From contig PUQB01000368.1 of the NCBI GenBank assembly GCA_003024785.1, positions 124,001 to 188,000 of the forward strand: DNA of 64,000 bases. Reading direction: 5' to 3'. How positions within the stretch are numbered: the stretch's first letter is position 1; each line of letters starts with the position of its first letter. The notes under the pieces are model-generated. The model did no database searches, was not told the origin of the DNA, and worked only from the letters and a program-made list of their open reading frames with translations. The DNA comes from Selaginella tamariscina. Taxonomy: Eukaryota > Streptophyta > Lycopodiopsida > Selaginellales > Selaginellaceae. Shown here in pieces: positions 11,644 through 24,550 of this stretch. A program made the translations under genes and the position numbers.

Positions 11644-13109
11644 TCATGTAGCTTGTACTGCTTCAGACACCAAGGATGTATCTGCACGCAGGAAGGTACA
11701 GGATTGATCTTGCTGCTGGAGAGGAAAACGTGAGCGTCCTAACCTCCAATCGATCTGCGGATTAGCAATAACGAACCATGGCATGCCAAAAATGATGGGA
11801 GTCGATCGAGTCTTGATCAAGTTGAAGGAAATCGAACAGTTGAATGCACCATGACTGCAAGAGAGAGGTGTGGTAGCGTGGGTAACTGCGCCAGAAGCAA
11901 TCAAATGACCATCAGCCACCTCTACAGGAATTGCATGCTTCAACTTCACCACCGGAATGCCATGCTGAGTTGCAAAAGTGTCATCCATGAAACATGCATT
12001 TGCACCAGTGTTTAACAGGGCAAACTCCTTGAGCTCTCGGTTATTGAGGCGAATGTGTATAGGAAACTTGAGTGATGGAATGGTATGAGCAGCACCAATG
12101 GAGCATGCACCTACGTCCAACTTCGCGGCTCCTAGACGAAGTGGACATTGAAGTTTTCCGACTGAACTTCAGCTTCGGCTTCACGTGTCTTGAACTTTCT
12201 GGCTTTATTAGGACATTTCGCCACCTTGTGTCCTGCTTCACCACAATACAAGCATAGGTTCTCACCCCGACGACGTTGCTTCTCAGCAGTTGAAAGTGGG
12301 CCACGCTTGGATTTGTTAACCTTCATAGGAACTGCTCCAGAAGGTGTCGTAGGAACATGTGCTACGGCTACAGGATTGGCTGGCAGGAATTGTTGACGGG
12401 ATTTTTCCTGACAGCGCTCGAACAAACGGTTGTCGCAACGAACGGCCTGTTGCATGATCTCCGCTAATGTTTGAGCATCTAGTAACGTAAGGAGAAGGTC
12501 CTTCACGTCGTCCCTCAACCCAAAACGGAAGTGTTCGATCAATGCGATCTCGTCCCATGGAATGTTCGTGCACAATTGCTGGAATTTGGATGCATAAACG
12601 GAACTTGGTCTGGATCCTTGTGTGAGCCTCCGTAACTTTGTGCATGCAGAACGATACTTATCGGGATCTCCAAAGCAGGCTTCAAAGGCAGCCACAAATC
12701 CTTCAAAATCTTCCATCAATGGGTCGTCACGTTCCAGCAAAGGGGCAACTCAAGCTCGTGGAGATCCAACTAGCAAGGATGCTAAAAGGCCAACCTTTTG
12801 TGCATCAGTTGAGTAGTGGCGTGGTTGCATGCGGATCAAGAGCCAGATCTAATTCAGAAAACATTGGAAATCGGTGCGATTGCCACTGAACTTTTCTGGC
12901 ATGCTGATCTTCGGCTCCGAAGAAAAGTTCGATGAAGAGGAAACCACTGATGCTTGAGAGAGAGCCTGCGTAGCAGCCTTGGAGGATGCGTCAGCAGCTG
13001 CATGTGCCGCGTTGGTGGAACCTTGCAGATCTGTGACCACTTGGCGCAAAGTGGCCAGCTCGTGAAGCAACATTTGGTGCTCGCGTTGAAAGTGCTCAAA
13101 ATTGGCCAT
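11644..13109 (-). mobile_element. Chromovirus gag and protease portion
   Basis: The minus strand reads gag (start about 13109, a coiled-coil-like N-terminus with FEHFQREHQMLLHEL) through a CCHC zinc knuckle (CLYCGEAGHKVAKC, about 12250). It continues into an aspartic protease with LLNTGANACFMDD and IIFGMPWFVIAN. This is the better-preserved copy of the segment. Confidence 0.9.
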
Positions 13110-13211
13110 GATCTATGAAAAGAAAAACAAAAAGAGGAAAACGAAGGAAGAAAACCAAGGAAAAAAAGGTAACTAGGAATCGGAGAGCTATGGAAGGAGT
13201 TACTATCAAAC

Positions 13212-13784
13212 TGTGAAGCCACGATCCAGGAACCAGGAAAAGAGCAGGATTCCAAGAACAAGGAGGCTTGACTCAGGAATAGGACAAAGAGCAGGACAGG
13301 AACTAGGAACTTAGGAGCAAGACTGGAACCGGATAGGATCCGAGAGAGACAGGAGCATGATAGGATCCGGGAGCCAGACAAGAAGGCACAGGATAGGATC
13401 CAGGAACAGGATAGGATCTAGAAGCAGAATAGGATCCGAGAGCAAGACAAGAGCAGGAGGCAAGGAGCAAGACACGAACAAGACAAGAATAAGAATGATC
13501 GTAGAATGACTGGTGTTGATAGTAACTGATTGTACAACAATTAGGTCGGAGCTTTTATGCTCACAACTCCAAGCTAATCTAGTCATGAGTCTAATCTAGT
13601 CATGAGCTAAGAATAGTGACCCTTATCCTCTAGGCATATCCCGTAGCATATCCTATATGCATATCCTACAGGAATATCCTGTAGGAATATCCTGCAGGCA
13701 TATCCTGTAACCCATATCCTGTATCCTGCATCCTGCATCCTGTATCCTGTATCGGAATCCTGTATCCTGTATCGGGTTGTGACA
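13212..13784 (-). repeat. Chromovirus LTR (5' LTR in element sense)
   Basis: TG...CA ends, closely matching the partner LTR at 8398-8954. The target duplication CCATC follows at 13785-13789. Confidence 0.9.
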
Positions 13785-13789
13785 CCATC

Positions 13790-16700
13790 TTTATGGAAGT
13801 AGAGGGCTGTATATTTCATTTAGAGAAATCTCTAGAGATAAGACATGTTTCACCACATATATAATAAAGAAAACTCTTACCATGTGGTCCTTATTTATCA
13901 CTTCTTTAATTATATTGATCAATTCCTCCCATTTGACCTTAATAAGGTTTTCTTCTTCTTTATATTGTTTATCATTCCTCTCTATAAAATTTATCATTTT
14001 GCCATTTATTATATGAACCATTCCTTCTTCCATAATACCTTTTCTGCATCATTTCTTTTTCCATAATATACATCATTTTTATTCTGATAAATATCATTTT
14101 CTTTTACCGTATGGTCTGGCATTCATGTTTTTATAAGGAACACCATTATCATTCATATCATTCCCACAGTTCCTATTGAAAAGTAACGTTCTAGAAGGTG
14201 GACAATTACCATTTTTCTATGTATATATATGAGTCATATTTTGATTCAAAAAATGTCTACAATTGCGAGCCATATGTTCTTTCTTTTCACATATCCAACA
14301 TGTAGGCAGTTACAACTTACATTTCTTAACTATATGGTTAAGATTATTACACTTATTGCATTATACCTTCGCCTTTAACTCTTTCTTTACTATCATTCCT
14401 TTCAAGGCTTTCATTAATTGAATTAATGCCTTCTCATACATTGAATATTTACAAACCTTCACCACATTTGTTTCCTCTTCTTCATCATTAATAAAAGTTT
14501 CAATGGAATGAGAAAGAAGATTCTTTCAATATAAATGGAGAGATATGTACAATTCTTGAAAAGAAATTGATCATATTACAAGATAATGCAATTAAACAAT
14601 AATCAAGAAGGCTAGATTAATAATGAATTACAAATTTCTCTATTATATGTTATAGATATAGATAAACAATATTTTTCAATTTTCGTAATTATAGGATAAG
14701 GTAATGAAACAAATGTATTAACAAGCCATAAATTGGGAAGTTAAAGTTACACTTAGACAAATGATTCAAGTTGCCCCTTATATAAAAATTTAAGTATTGA
14801 TGCATTGAATATGGTTTAAAAGTCATTACCTTTAAATGAAGAAGATAAAGTTTGTAAACTAGATAAGAAAGTAGAGTATAAAGGTTATTATGATGAACAA
14901 GTTTCTTGTATCATAGTAATAATTAAAAAGAGTGTTGATTAATGGAGGTTCATAAGTAAATTTTATTAAGGAGAATGAAATGTAAAAAAATGGGTTTAGG
15001 ACCTATACAACTTGCTCTATTTAATTTTAAAATGGTTGATAAACAAAGTGTATATAAATTTTCCTTAATAGTTCTCTAAATGGAAAGACATGATACAACA
15101 TACACTATACTGCTAGGCTGATCTTGTCTCAAAACTACCCAATTGGTGTTGGATTGGGGCTTAGAAAATCACATTAGGACAAGGGGATACAACGATTATT
15201 ATTCATATTAATCATGTTATAAAATATCTAACAAAGAAGGATAAACCAATTAAATTGGAAGGTTATGATTGGATGCAAGGCTTATATGATACAAAGGCTA
15301 ATTTATATACAATAGTGAGGAAGAGAAAGAATATCTTTCAAAAGAAATAGGAGAGGATAAATTAGGATTGCAGAAAAGGTTTTATAAATTTGTACCTTAC
15401 AAAATTAATCTACAAGAACAACCTGTTGATTATAATCACATTTACACTATTGATTTTTCAGAGTAAGTCAATATAGGTATAGAAAAGGAACTTAAATATT
15501 GACTATAGCTCAAGAATTAAATGTCGATTTTAAAAATAAAGGATTGAAATTGTTTGCATTGTATAAAGATCTATTTGCATGGTCCTATAAAGACTTAAAA
15601 GAAATACCTCCTGAGTTATGTACGCACACAATTCAATTATTGTCGAGATGTCAACTAGTTAAACAAAGCGTATATAGGATGAATCCAATTTATACAAAGC
15701 TAGTTAAGGAGGAAATTGATAAGTTATTAACAATTGGATTCATATATCTTATACAAGAGGCACAATGGTTGTCACCATTGGTGATTATTCTAAAAAAGAC
15801 TAGAAAGCTAAGGGTGTGTGTAAATTATAAAAACTAAATGATGTCATGATACCTTTCCTATTCCTTTCATGTAGGAAATGTTTGATAATGTGGCCAGTCA
15901 TAAGATGTATTCCTTTTTGAATGATTTTTCAAAATATAATTAGATCAATGGTAGCTCAACATAAGACATCCTTTATAAGTCTGTGGGGTGCTTATGCATA
16001 TAAGGTTATGCCATTTAGCTTTACATTTCAAATGATTATAATAGATATTTTTCAGGAATATCTTTTGGATTTTATGAAATTATTTATAAATGACTTTATT
16101 GTTTATAGTACAAATGAGGAACATTTGAATTGTTTGAAAAATGTAGAATAGTAAACAAAATTTAGTTGTTTTAAGTTTAGAAAAATGTAATTTCTTTATT
16201 AAGTCAAGAGTTCTTTTATAATATGTGGTTTGCAAGAAAGGTATATTGGTGGACTAGGATAAGGTTAAAATTATCCTAGACTTACAATCACCATAGGATA
16301 TAAAGGAGTTAAAAAGGTTTTTGAGTAAAATAGGCTATGTTAGGCGATTTATAAAGCATTATGTTTGAATAGCAAAACCTTTAACTAATTACTTAAAGTT
16401 GATGTACCATATGAATGGACATCAAAATGTCAAGAGGCATTTGACCAACTTAAAAAGGCTCTTATTAAAGCACCAATATTGGTTCATCCTAAGTGGGATA
16501 GGAAATTTTGTGTATAGGTTGATGCTTTTGACATTGCTATAGGTGTAATCTTTACACAAATGTAGGAGGACGGAAAATCATATCATTATTATTATACTAA
16601 CATAAGGCTAAGACATGTAAAATAAATTACACTACACAAAGAAGGAAGCATTAAGGATGGTATACGCTATCCTTTAGACATTACTTTTTGGCTAATAAAT

Positions 16701-17078
16701 TAAAATTTTTGTAAATCATAAGGCATTATTACATTTACTTAATAAATACATGAAGATTAGCCAAATGGTTCCTACTTTTATAAAAATATGATTTTAAAAT
16801 AATTTACAAGCCATGAAGACAACATGAACATGTTGACCACTTAAACCATGTAAGGTTAAGAGAAGTTCTTATCCATAATATGGATGACTTTCCTGATGCA
16901 CATTTATTCGGATAGATATTTCACCAAGGTGGTTGAATAATATCACCGAGTATTTATCTATAGGAATAGTCCATTTATATAAATTATTCGTCATGAGAAC
17001 ATGACAATTTTCTTTGGTGGGAGGAAAGTATATAAGTTGGGGTTAGATGGAATGTTAAGGAGACGTGCAGACCCTCTA
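13790..17078 (+). mobile_element. Old Ty3/gypsy fossil, left part
   Basis: Plus-strand remains appear in canonical order: aspartic-protease-like (about 14700-15190, ending YTILLGRSWLKTT-like), reverse transcriptase (about 15500-16150, EEIDKLLTIGFI and VMPFSFTFQ), then RNase H-like (about 16300-16900). It is heavily decayed, with many breaks. The matching integrase part resumes at 27107, after two later insertions. It is older than both the chromovirus (8398-13784) and the element at 17079-24550, which lie inside it. Confidence 0.8.
14256..14375 (-). mobile_element. Two gag-type CCHC zinc knuckles on the opposite strand
   Basis: The minus strand reads CNKCNNLNHIVKKC and CWICEKKEHMARNC, both perfect C-x2-C-x4-H-x4-C spacings typical of retroelement gag. 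The adjacent protease and RT remains are on the plus strand. So this gag piece is inverted relative to them or belongs to another fossil element. Confidence 0.75.
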
Positions 17079-18819
17079 TGTCAGAGTTTTAACCCAAAGG
17101 GCCAACACATGGCAACACATGGCTGCCAGGTGGTCATTTGGCGTCATCACCCTGTGTGAGCAACGCTAAGTTTCCCAGAACAACCCCAACGACCCCTAAG
17201 GTTAGACTCTAATGCCCAAGTGGACAGGAGACTTAGGGTTTAGCCTAAGTCTCCTTAGAGTGTCTACCCCCAAAACCCTTGAGGGATAACCCTAGTTGAC
17301 TTAGGGTTTAGCCTAAGTCTCCCTAGAGTGTCTGCCCCCAAAACCCTTTGAGGGATAACCCTAGTTGACTTAGGGTCTTGCCCTAGAGACCTAAGGCTCA
17401 TGCCCTACCCCATCAAGGAGGACGTGTGTTCCACACATACCCTGGACAGAGCTAAGGCATCGTCACTTACCCCTTGAGGAATCACCCTCATCCGGGAGTA
17501 CAACCCCTTTAGGGCGACAAGGGTACCCTAAACCACGACTAACCCCTAAGGGTTTGAGTGGCCAAGTCATACCCTATACCTAGGGCTAGTACTTAGTGCG
17601 CCGAGGCGGACACGAGTGTGCGCCGTAGGCGGACACGAGTGTTCTGCTAAGCAAACTCCCTAAGGCTAGGTTTAGGATAACCCTAAGCACATGACCTTGC
17701 GAGTGCCTTATGAAAGGGCTTCTGCTAATGAGCTTAGGTTGTTCAACCCCTGGATTCCAAGGTGAACACTCCCCTAGCCAAGTGTGCCAAAGCACACCTA
17801 TTACGAGACCTAACCTCCCTTGAGCAGATGCCTAAGGCTTAGCACCCTAGTGCAAGCACAAGCATGCATGTTTGCTAGAGTATCCAACCCCTTAGCGACA
17901 AGCCCATGACATAACCCCAAAGGGCGTGCCTCGGGCATTGTACCATGTGACGTTTAGCCCAGTGTCACATCTCCATGTGACATTGCCTTCCATGATGTGG
18001 GTTATCATGCCATAGCCCTTAGATTCAAGAGTTGCACCAAGTGCCACAAACGTGGCTCCTAAATGCCGACTCTAGAACCCCTCAATGAACCCTCAGGAAC
18101 CAAGTAACATGAACCTGTCAAACAAGATCCCACGCTCACAGTTGGACAAGGACACGGATGTGCCTTGCTTGGCCGTGAGTGCTACACCTAGCTTGACGTG
18201 AAGGAGGAGGTTGGAGACAAGCCTCAACCTCTGCCTCTTGGAACGTGCATTCCGACAAGACCTCCCAGGCATGGATTCGCCAACGTTAAGGGTAAGTTAC
18301 CTCGAAGGTGGGACGTACCCCTGGCATCTGGAAGTTAGGGCGGCACAATAGAGGGTTGTGCCTTGACAACACAAGCTAGAGCTTGCACCCTCACTCCTAC
18401 ATACTACCTTATTTATGTGACAGAGCCCCCCCCCCCTTTTCCTGTTTACATAAGTGGGCTAGCACTGAAATCTCATTCCCATAGGGAACATACTTGGTGA
18501 GTTATCCATCAACCCCTAAACCCTAACCTGTCAAACCTGGGGGTATTTCTAAGCATATCCGACATGCCGAACTCACCGGAACTAGCCATTAATCCAACCA
18601 GGACACAGAAAACGAGGGTAAGAGTTTTCTAGAAGGTAAGTGCTACCTTCGCTTAGAGTTTCTTGAGATAGCTAAGGATAGCCGGCCGGACTACCCCTAA
18701 ACACCTAAGTGCACTAAGTGGGGCTGTTTCTCACTACATCTAGGGCTTGTCAACATAGTACAGTAGGTAACAACAGTCAACGTCCAAAGTAAAGAGGAGT
18801 CATAGTAAAAACTATGACA
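17079..18819 (-). repeat. LTR of the LARD-like element (left)
   Basis: About 1.74 kb. It holds a direct duplication of about 70-75 bp near 17230-17370 (GACTTAGGGTTTAGCCTAAG then TAGAGTGTCT, twice). It also carries many CCCTAA/TTAGGG-like motifs and a C-homopolymer near 18427. Confidence 0.9.
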
Positions 18820-21800
18820 CACTCCCTGCCTTTGAAAATGTCAACGTCCTGTTGACGTCCAACTCCAAGACTAGATAATGTTAGAAAAAACTAACCAAAA
18901 CTAACATATCACTCTATGCGGAGTTAGCCAAAAGTTCACATAAGTTTTATTACCCCCCTTGCATTACGCGAAACCAAGTACTTTAGAACCGTCGTTCACT
19001 GAGTCGTAAACCCAGCTGTCGGAGGCACCACCTGCGACATGAAGTCACTTGGAGACCTTTTGCACATCTGCAAAGTCTGTCACCCGACGCACACAACACT
19101 GGTTAATTTCTTTACTTAACTAGAATTTATATTGGAGGCCTCTAGTTAGTGTTGTTGCCGGCCCCTTGGTTAACAAGAAATAAAGACTTGCTTTATTCCT
19201 TAATATTAAACACTGTTGATGACCTCTGTCATCTAGCGCACAACAAGCACTTCTCAAATGCTTGACCAAACACCTTCGCATTTCTTTGATTTTCCAATGG
19301 TCCCACATGTTAGGATATTATAGCTTACATCTCTGCATCCCTTGGTGTTTCTCATTACCCCTTTTCATAAGGGTCTGCTACTATACCTATCTCTCGTTAG
19401 TATATAGTTACGCCAGACTAAGTATGAGACTTTTATCGGAATCAAGCTCTTTCCAGATATAAGAGTACAAGTCATAAAACCCTGTTATTTGTAAACATGT
19501 CAATCTGGCCAGAGGCGTTCACAGAGGCACATGGCTGTACATATGTATACAACAAGGTCTTGCCAATCTACCAACTGCCATTCACTTGGTGTGTTATTAA
19601 CATAAATTTATTCCCGATAGGAATTAAATTCAGTCAAATTTGCAACCAAGTGTGATAGCACTACCATTCATCTTCCACAATCAACTTTATACTCTTCCAT
19701 AACACCGACCAGTTCAGAGACCAGATAAGCTAACATACTTTCTTATAAACCAATGTGGAAACCAGGAAATTCAACCCATCTCTAATGCCTCAATCAACAA
19801 TTTTGTCTTAATTAGTACCCTCATTGTACTCATTCTCCAAAGAGCACAACATACTAGGTGCCATTCAATAATTCCTAACTCCTTATCGTACTAAGTTCAA
19901 AATACAGAATTTTAAGACTTAGTTTCCACGATAAGAGTCTCTCTGAATTCAGAATACTGCACACCTCTATAACATTATATTTATTTCCAACTCTTAAACT
20001 GATTTCGTAAATGTTTCTCAACACTATACCGAAGTATAGAATTTTCACTAATTGAAGCAACTAGTGTTTTCGATAAACATCTTTTAAAACTAATCCTTAT
20101 TCTATAAATAGTCGCAATTTTGATATTGATACTCTCGAATAGATAATGATCATTTTAACGTTCAAATCCTAAGCTTATCAACTAGTTGTTGTTATACTAG
20201 TGGATATAAACTTACAATCATATCAATTTATCGAAATGCTACAACTACATTATAGATATTTTTAGTTTACATGAACCGAACTTCAATTTTGAGATGGACA
20301 TATAATGTTATGACAGTATTCCGAGGATCTTGTTCAAAGACTAAGAGGAATCATGAACTAGTGTCTGGTTCATCTAATTGATTTAGTAAGATATCAACCT
20401 CCACATAAATGTTATCATAACACTGAAGTATTATATAATTTCATATTTTAGTCATACCTTATAATTCAATAGATCTCCCCAAACATGAATAAAATATCTA
20501 GTTCAGTACACTGAACTAAGATACATTATTCACTCTAGACTCCTAGCAATTCAGAAAGTATCACATTGCCCCTCAAGCAATGTATTGAGAAATGTTTCAT
20601 TTCTCAACTAACTTGAAAACACGTTTCAAGTTATAACACTAAGGTAGTGCCTTACCAAAGTGTCAGACTCAAATCCACTTGAGTCTTTATATTATATGAT
20701 TACGGCCCCTCATGTGATCATAACCAAGTTTGATATTGAGCGCTCCAAACTCAATATTGAAGAGATATCATATATACTTTGACAAGTCATTTATAATCAA
20801 TCTTGAAAAGATTGTCACAAATTCTCCAAAGTTTAGAATATAAATATCTCAACAGATGAGGTGATAGGAAACCTCATATTCTCGAACCGGATATTGGACG
20901 AACCTTGAACTACAATCATCAAGAAGGGACACCATCTTCTTGAGCTAATCCCGCTACACAATATCATACTTACAAGAATATTGAACCAACTCAAGGAACA
21001 CCATCAAACCTTGAGATGAACTAACAACTAACCCAAGGAATACAATCAAACCTTGAGTCAAGAATAGTTCTATTTTTCAATATTCCAAAGATTGAAGATA
21101 CATACTTTATTTGTTCTTTAAGTGCCCACATTTGCGACCATGATGCAGAGTCAAGAAACCGTCTTTTGAATAATCGTATTCGACTCTAAAATAAAAGATA
21201 TTGAAAATCAATATCAACTTTCAATTCTCATCGAACACCGACTCTCTGAGGAGGTACATGCACTTAAACCTCCAATGGAAATCCGACTATTACTAGCTCA
21301 TTGGTAATTCTCAACATAAGTTATCAAACTTAGCAAGTTTCCTTACTTAGTCATAAACAAAGTGAAGAATCCCAAATCATGCTCTTCTTAACCAAGGAAT
21401 CACCCTTGTTCAAGAACTTCCCCCATTGCAAACAACGTTACAGTTTCAAGATTAAAGAGTTAACAATGAAAATGCACAAGTGTGCGCCGAACGCCTTCAC
21501 TATGCAAGTTCTTCATTACTCAGTAAACTAAAAATGTAAACGTATGTTTCCAACATTACTCTTTCTGATAGATCATGCCATCTATCCCAAAAGTTGCATT
21601 GATAGGGATGCAACATTAAATCCGTCTATGCCAAATATATTATTCTATCCCATTCTTAAGATCCCACATGAGATAACTTCATAATCAAGTTAGTTGAGTT
21701 AGCTAACTTGAATACAAAGTGCGCGCCTACAACCAACTAAGGTTTCAAGTTGTACTTTGTTCAAATCAGACGACTTGAACTTAGTAAACTATTTCACCTA

Positions 21801-22779
21801 ATGTTACTTGCAGCTAGCGTCATCAAAGTATTAACCATCGACAATACTTTGATTACATTGGATCTTCGAACCAACTGCTTAACATATTCATCATATGTTA
21901 ATATTCGACATTCGTTGTATTATAAGTTCATCACCATAGTCTGCTTCTAGAGTTACACTCTCGGAAACATGCACTATAATAAGAGCTTATTTTACACTTT
22001 ATGTCAAAATGTAGTGTTCATTCTTATGTTTGAATATGCCCCTTCTCCGAAGTCAAAGATGCACTTCTGAACATAAGTCTTTCCCCGTTTGAACACTATT
22101 GGATCGATATTGAATCTTGACATAAGCCAAAACTCAAAGGACACTGTCTGTTTCAAATCATGTGTTATCCCAAATTCAAACACCTTAAAGAAAAAGAAAA
22201 ATTTTCAATAATGGTAAGCTTAGCATATCACATGATCCACTTCACAAGACTTAGTTTGTAAGCCAGAACAAACTAACACGCAAGTCCTGTGCGCTTGGTG
22301 AGTTCTGTGAGTGGAAGTACACGCTTGGAGAAGTCCTGTATGAACCGCCTGTAGAAGTTTTGCAAAGCCAAGGAAACATTGTACATTTCGTACCGACTTG
22401 GGCCTCTCCCACTCCACTGGTCTTCACCTTGTGCATGTCCATGGAAATGCCAGCAGGAGAGCACACTCTTGTGGAAACATATAGTAAAGTAACCTAGACA
22501 ACCTTAAGGTCCAAGTAACCTAGAGAAAACGTAACCTGGCATGCAACTTGGAAGTTGCCTTCTGAGTGCTACCTTCGACATTGGAGTCCATAACCCACAC
22601 CCACTTATCAAGTAGATGTCTTTTGAAGAGTTATAGATCTCAGGACCATCTCTCCGTGCAGAATTCAGACGTTAGCCGAAAGTGATAGAGTACTTCAAAA
22701 ATTAGAACTAACTAAACCCTGAAACACACTACAACTTTAGGCAGTCTTGCTGACCATAGAGAATGGCTCTGATACCAAT
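18820..22779 (-). mobile_element. LARD-like element interior, no genes seen
   Basis: The interior is about 4 kb of AT-rich sequence with no convincing open frame on either strand. Short direct and inverted similarities such as TTGAAAACACGTTTCAAG (about 20612-20629) occur. The primer-binding site is at 22765-22777. A transferred chromovirus RT fragment lies near the right end. Confidence 0.8.
22250..22466 (-). mobile_element. Chromovirus RT fragment inside the LARD-like element
   Basis: The minus strand reads SPAGISMDMHKVKT and the GRPSRYEM region, matching the chromovirus RT end at about 10302-10450 (SPAGVSMDMHKVKT). It continues slightly further downstream than the window's own chromovirus copy, so it came from a different copy. 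It is a captured or nested fossil fragment. Confidence 0.85.
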
Positions 22780-24550
22780 TGTTAGAGTTTTAACCCAAAG
22801 GGCCAACACGTGGCAACACATGGCTGCCAGGTGGCCATTCGGCGTCCATCACCCTGTGTGAGCAACGCTAAGTTTCCCAGAACAACCCCAACGACCCCTA
22901 AGGTTAGACTCTAATGCCCAAGTGGACAGGAGACTTAGCGTTTAGCCTAAGTCTCCTTAGAGTGTCTACCCCAAAACCCTTGAGGGATAACCCTAGTTGA
23001 CTTAGGGTTTAGCCTAAGTCTCCCTAGAGTGTCTGCCCCAAAACCCTTTGAGGGATAACCCTAGTTGACTTAGGGTCTTGCCCCTAGAAGACCTAAACAG
23101 GCTCATGCCCTAACCCCCATCAAGGGACGTGTGTTCCACACATACCCTGGACAGAGCTAAGGCATCGTCACTTACCCTTGAGGAATCACCCTCATCCGGG
23201 AGTACAACCCTTTAGGGCGACAAGGGGTACCCTAAACCATGACTAACCCCTAAGGGTTTGAGTGGCCAAGTCATACCCTAGACCTAGGGCTAGTACTTAG
23301 TGAGGACACGAGTGTGCGCCGTAGGCGGACAAGAGTGTTCTGTTAAGCAAACTCCCTAAGGCTAGGTTTAGGATAACCCTAAGCACATGACCTTGCGAGT
23401 GCCTTATGAAAGGGCTTCTGCTAATGAGCTTAGGTTGTTCAACCCCTGGATCCAAGGTGAACACTCCCCTAGCCAAGTGTGCCAAAGCACACCTAGTTAC
23501 GAGACCTAACCTCCCTTGAGCAGATGCCTAAGGCTTAGCACCCTAGTGCAAGCACAAGCATGCCTGTTTGCTAGAGTATCCAACCCCTTAGCGACAAGCC
23601 CATGACATAACCCAAAGGGCGTGCCTCGGGCATTGTACCATGTGACGTTTAGCCCAGTGTCACATCTCCATGTGACATTGCCTTCCATGATGTGGGCTAT
23701 CATGCCATAGCCCTTAGATTCGAGAGTTGCACCAAGTGCCACAAACGTGGCTCTTAAATGCCGACTCTAGAACCCCTCAATGAACCCTCAAGAACCAAGT
23801 AACATGAACCTATCAAACAAGATCCACGCTCACAGTTGGACAAGGACACGGATGTGCCTTGCTTGGCCGTGAGTGCTACACCTAGCTTGACGTGAAGGAG
23901 GAGGCTGGAGACAAGCCTCAACCTCTGCCTCTTGGAACGTGCATTCCGACAAGACCTCCCAGGCATGGATTCGCCAACGTTAAGGTAAGTTACCCCGAAG
24001 GTGGGACGTACCCCTGGCATCTGGAAGTTAGGGCGGCACAACAGAGGGTTGTGCCTTGACGACACAAGCTAGAGCTTGCACCGGGAGAAGAGTAACAAGC
24101 TCAGTCATGAACCCAGGAACCCTCACTCCTACATACTACCTTATTTATGTGACAGACCCCCCCCCTGTTTTCCTGTTTACATAAGTGGGCTAGCACTGAA
24201 ATCTCATTCCCAGAGGGAACATACTTGGTGAGTTATCCATCAACCCCTAAACCCTAACCTGTCAAACCTGGGGGTATTTCTAAGCATATCCGACATGCTG
24301 AACTCACCGGAACTAGCCATTAATCCAACCAGGATACGGAAAACGAGGGTAAGAGTTTTCTAGAAGGTAAGTGCTACCTTCGCTTAGAGTTTCTCGAGAT
24401 ATCTAAGGATAGCCGGTCGGACTACCCCTAAACACCTAAGTGCACTAAGCGGGGATGTTTCTCACTACATCTAGGGCTTGTCAACATAATACAGTAGGTA
24501 ACAACAGTCAACGTCCAAAGTAAAGAGGAGTTATAGTAAAAACTATGACA
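22780..24550 (-). repeat. LTR of the LARD-like element (right)
   Basis: About 1.77 kb, aligned end to end with 17079-18819 with scattered small differences, including a short extra segment near 24080-24115. It is the 5' LTR in element sense, because the tRNA-Met primer site abuts it. Confidence 0.9.

Larger units (their letters stand above)
8398..13784 (-). mobile_element. Ty3/gypsy chromovirus fossil, rearranged and broken
   Basis: LTR retrotransposon read on the minus strand. LTRs lie at 8398-8954 and 13212-13784 and are flanked by a 5-bp target duplication, CCATC (8393-8397 and 13785-13789). A purine tract beside the left LTR fits the minus-strand polypurine tract. Internal parts are gag (about 12132-13109), protease (about 11644-12120), reverse transcriptase (about 10302-10834) and an integrase-end chromodomain (about 8966-9118). 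A second gag-protease segment in the opposite orientation (about 9118-10260) takes the place where RNase H and the integrase core would be expected. The copy is broken in several places. The LTRs are very similar, so it is fairly young compared with the gypsy remains it sits in. Confidence 0.9.
17079..24550 (-). mobile_element. Large non-autonomous LTR element (LARD-like)
   Basis: LTRs are at 17079-18819 and 22780-24550, nearly identical, with TG...CA ends. The 5-bp target duplication CTCTA lies at 17074-17078 and 24551-24555. A primer-binding site complementary to initiator tRNA-Met (TGGTATCAGAGCC on the minus strand, 22765-22777) lies 2 bp inside the right LTR, so the element reads on the minus strand. 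A purine-rich tract next to the left LTR agrees. The 4-kb interior has no recognisable gag or pol and looks like a large non-autonomous derivative. A small reverse transcriptase fragment at about 22250-22466 belongs to another family. LTR similarity suggests a young insertion. Confidence 0.88.

Noticed and set aside
19120-22100. Possible host or pol genes inside the LARD-like element
   Set aside because: No open frame shows a recognisable domain on either strand. The longest frames are about 60 residues and of low complexity.
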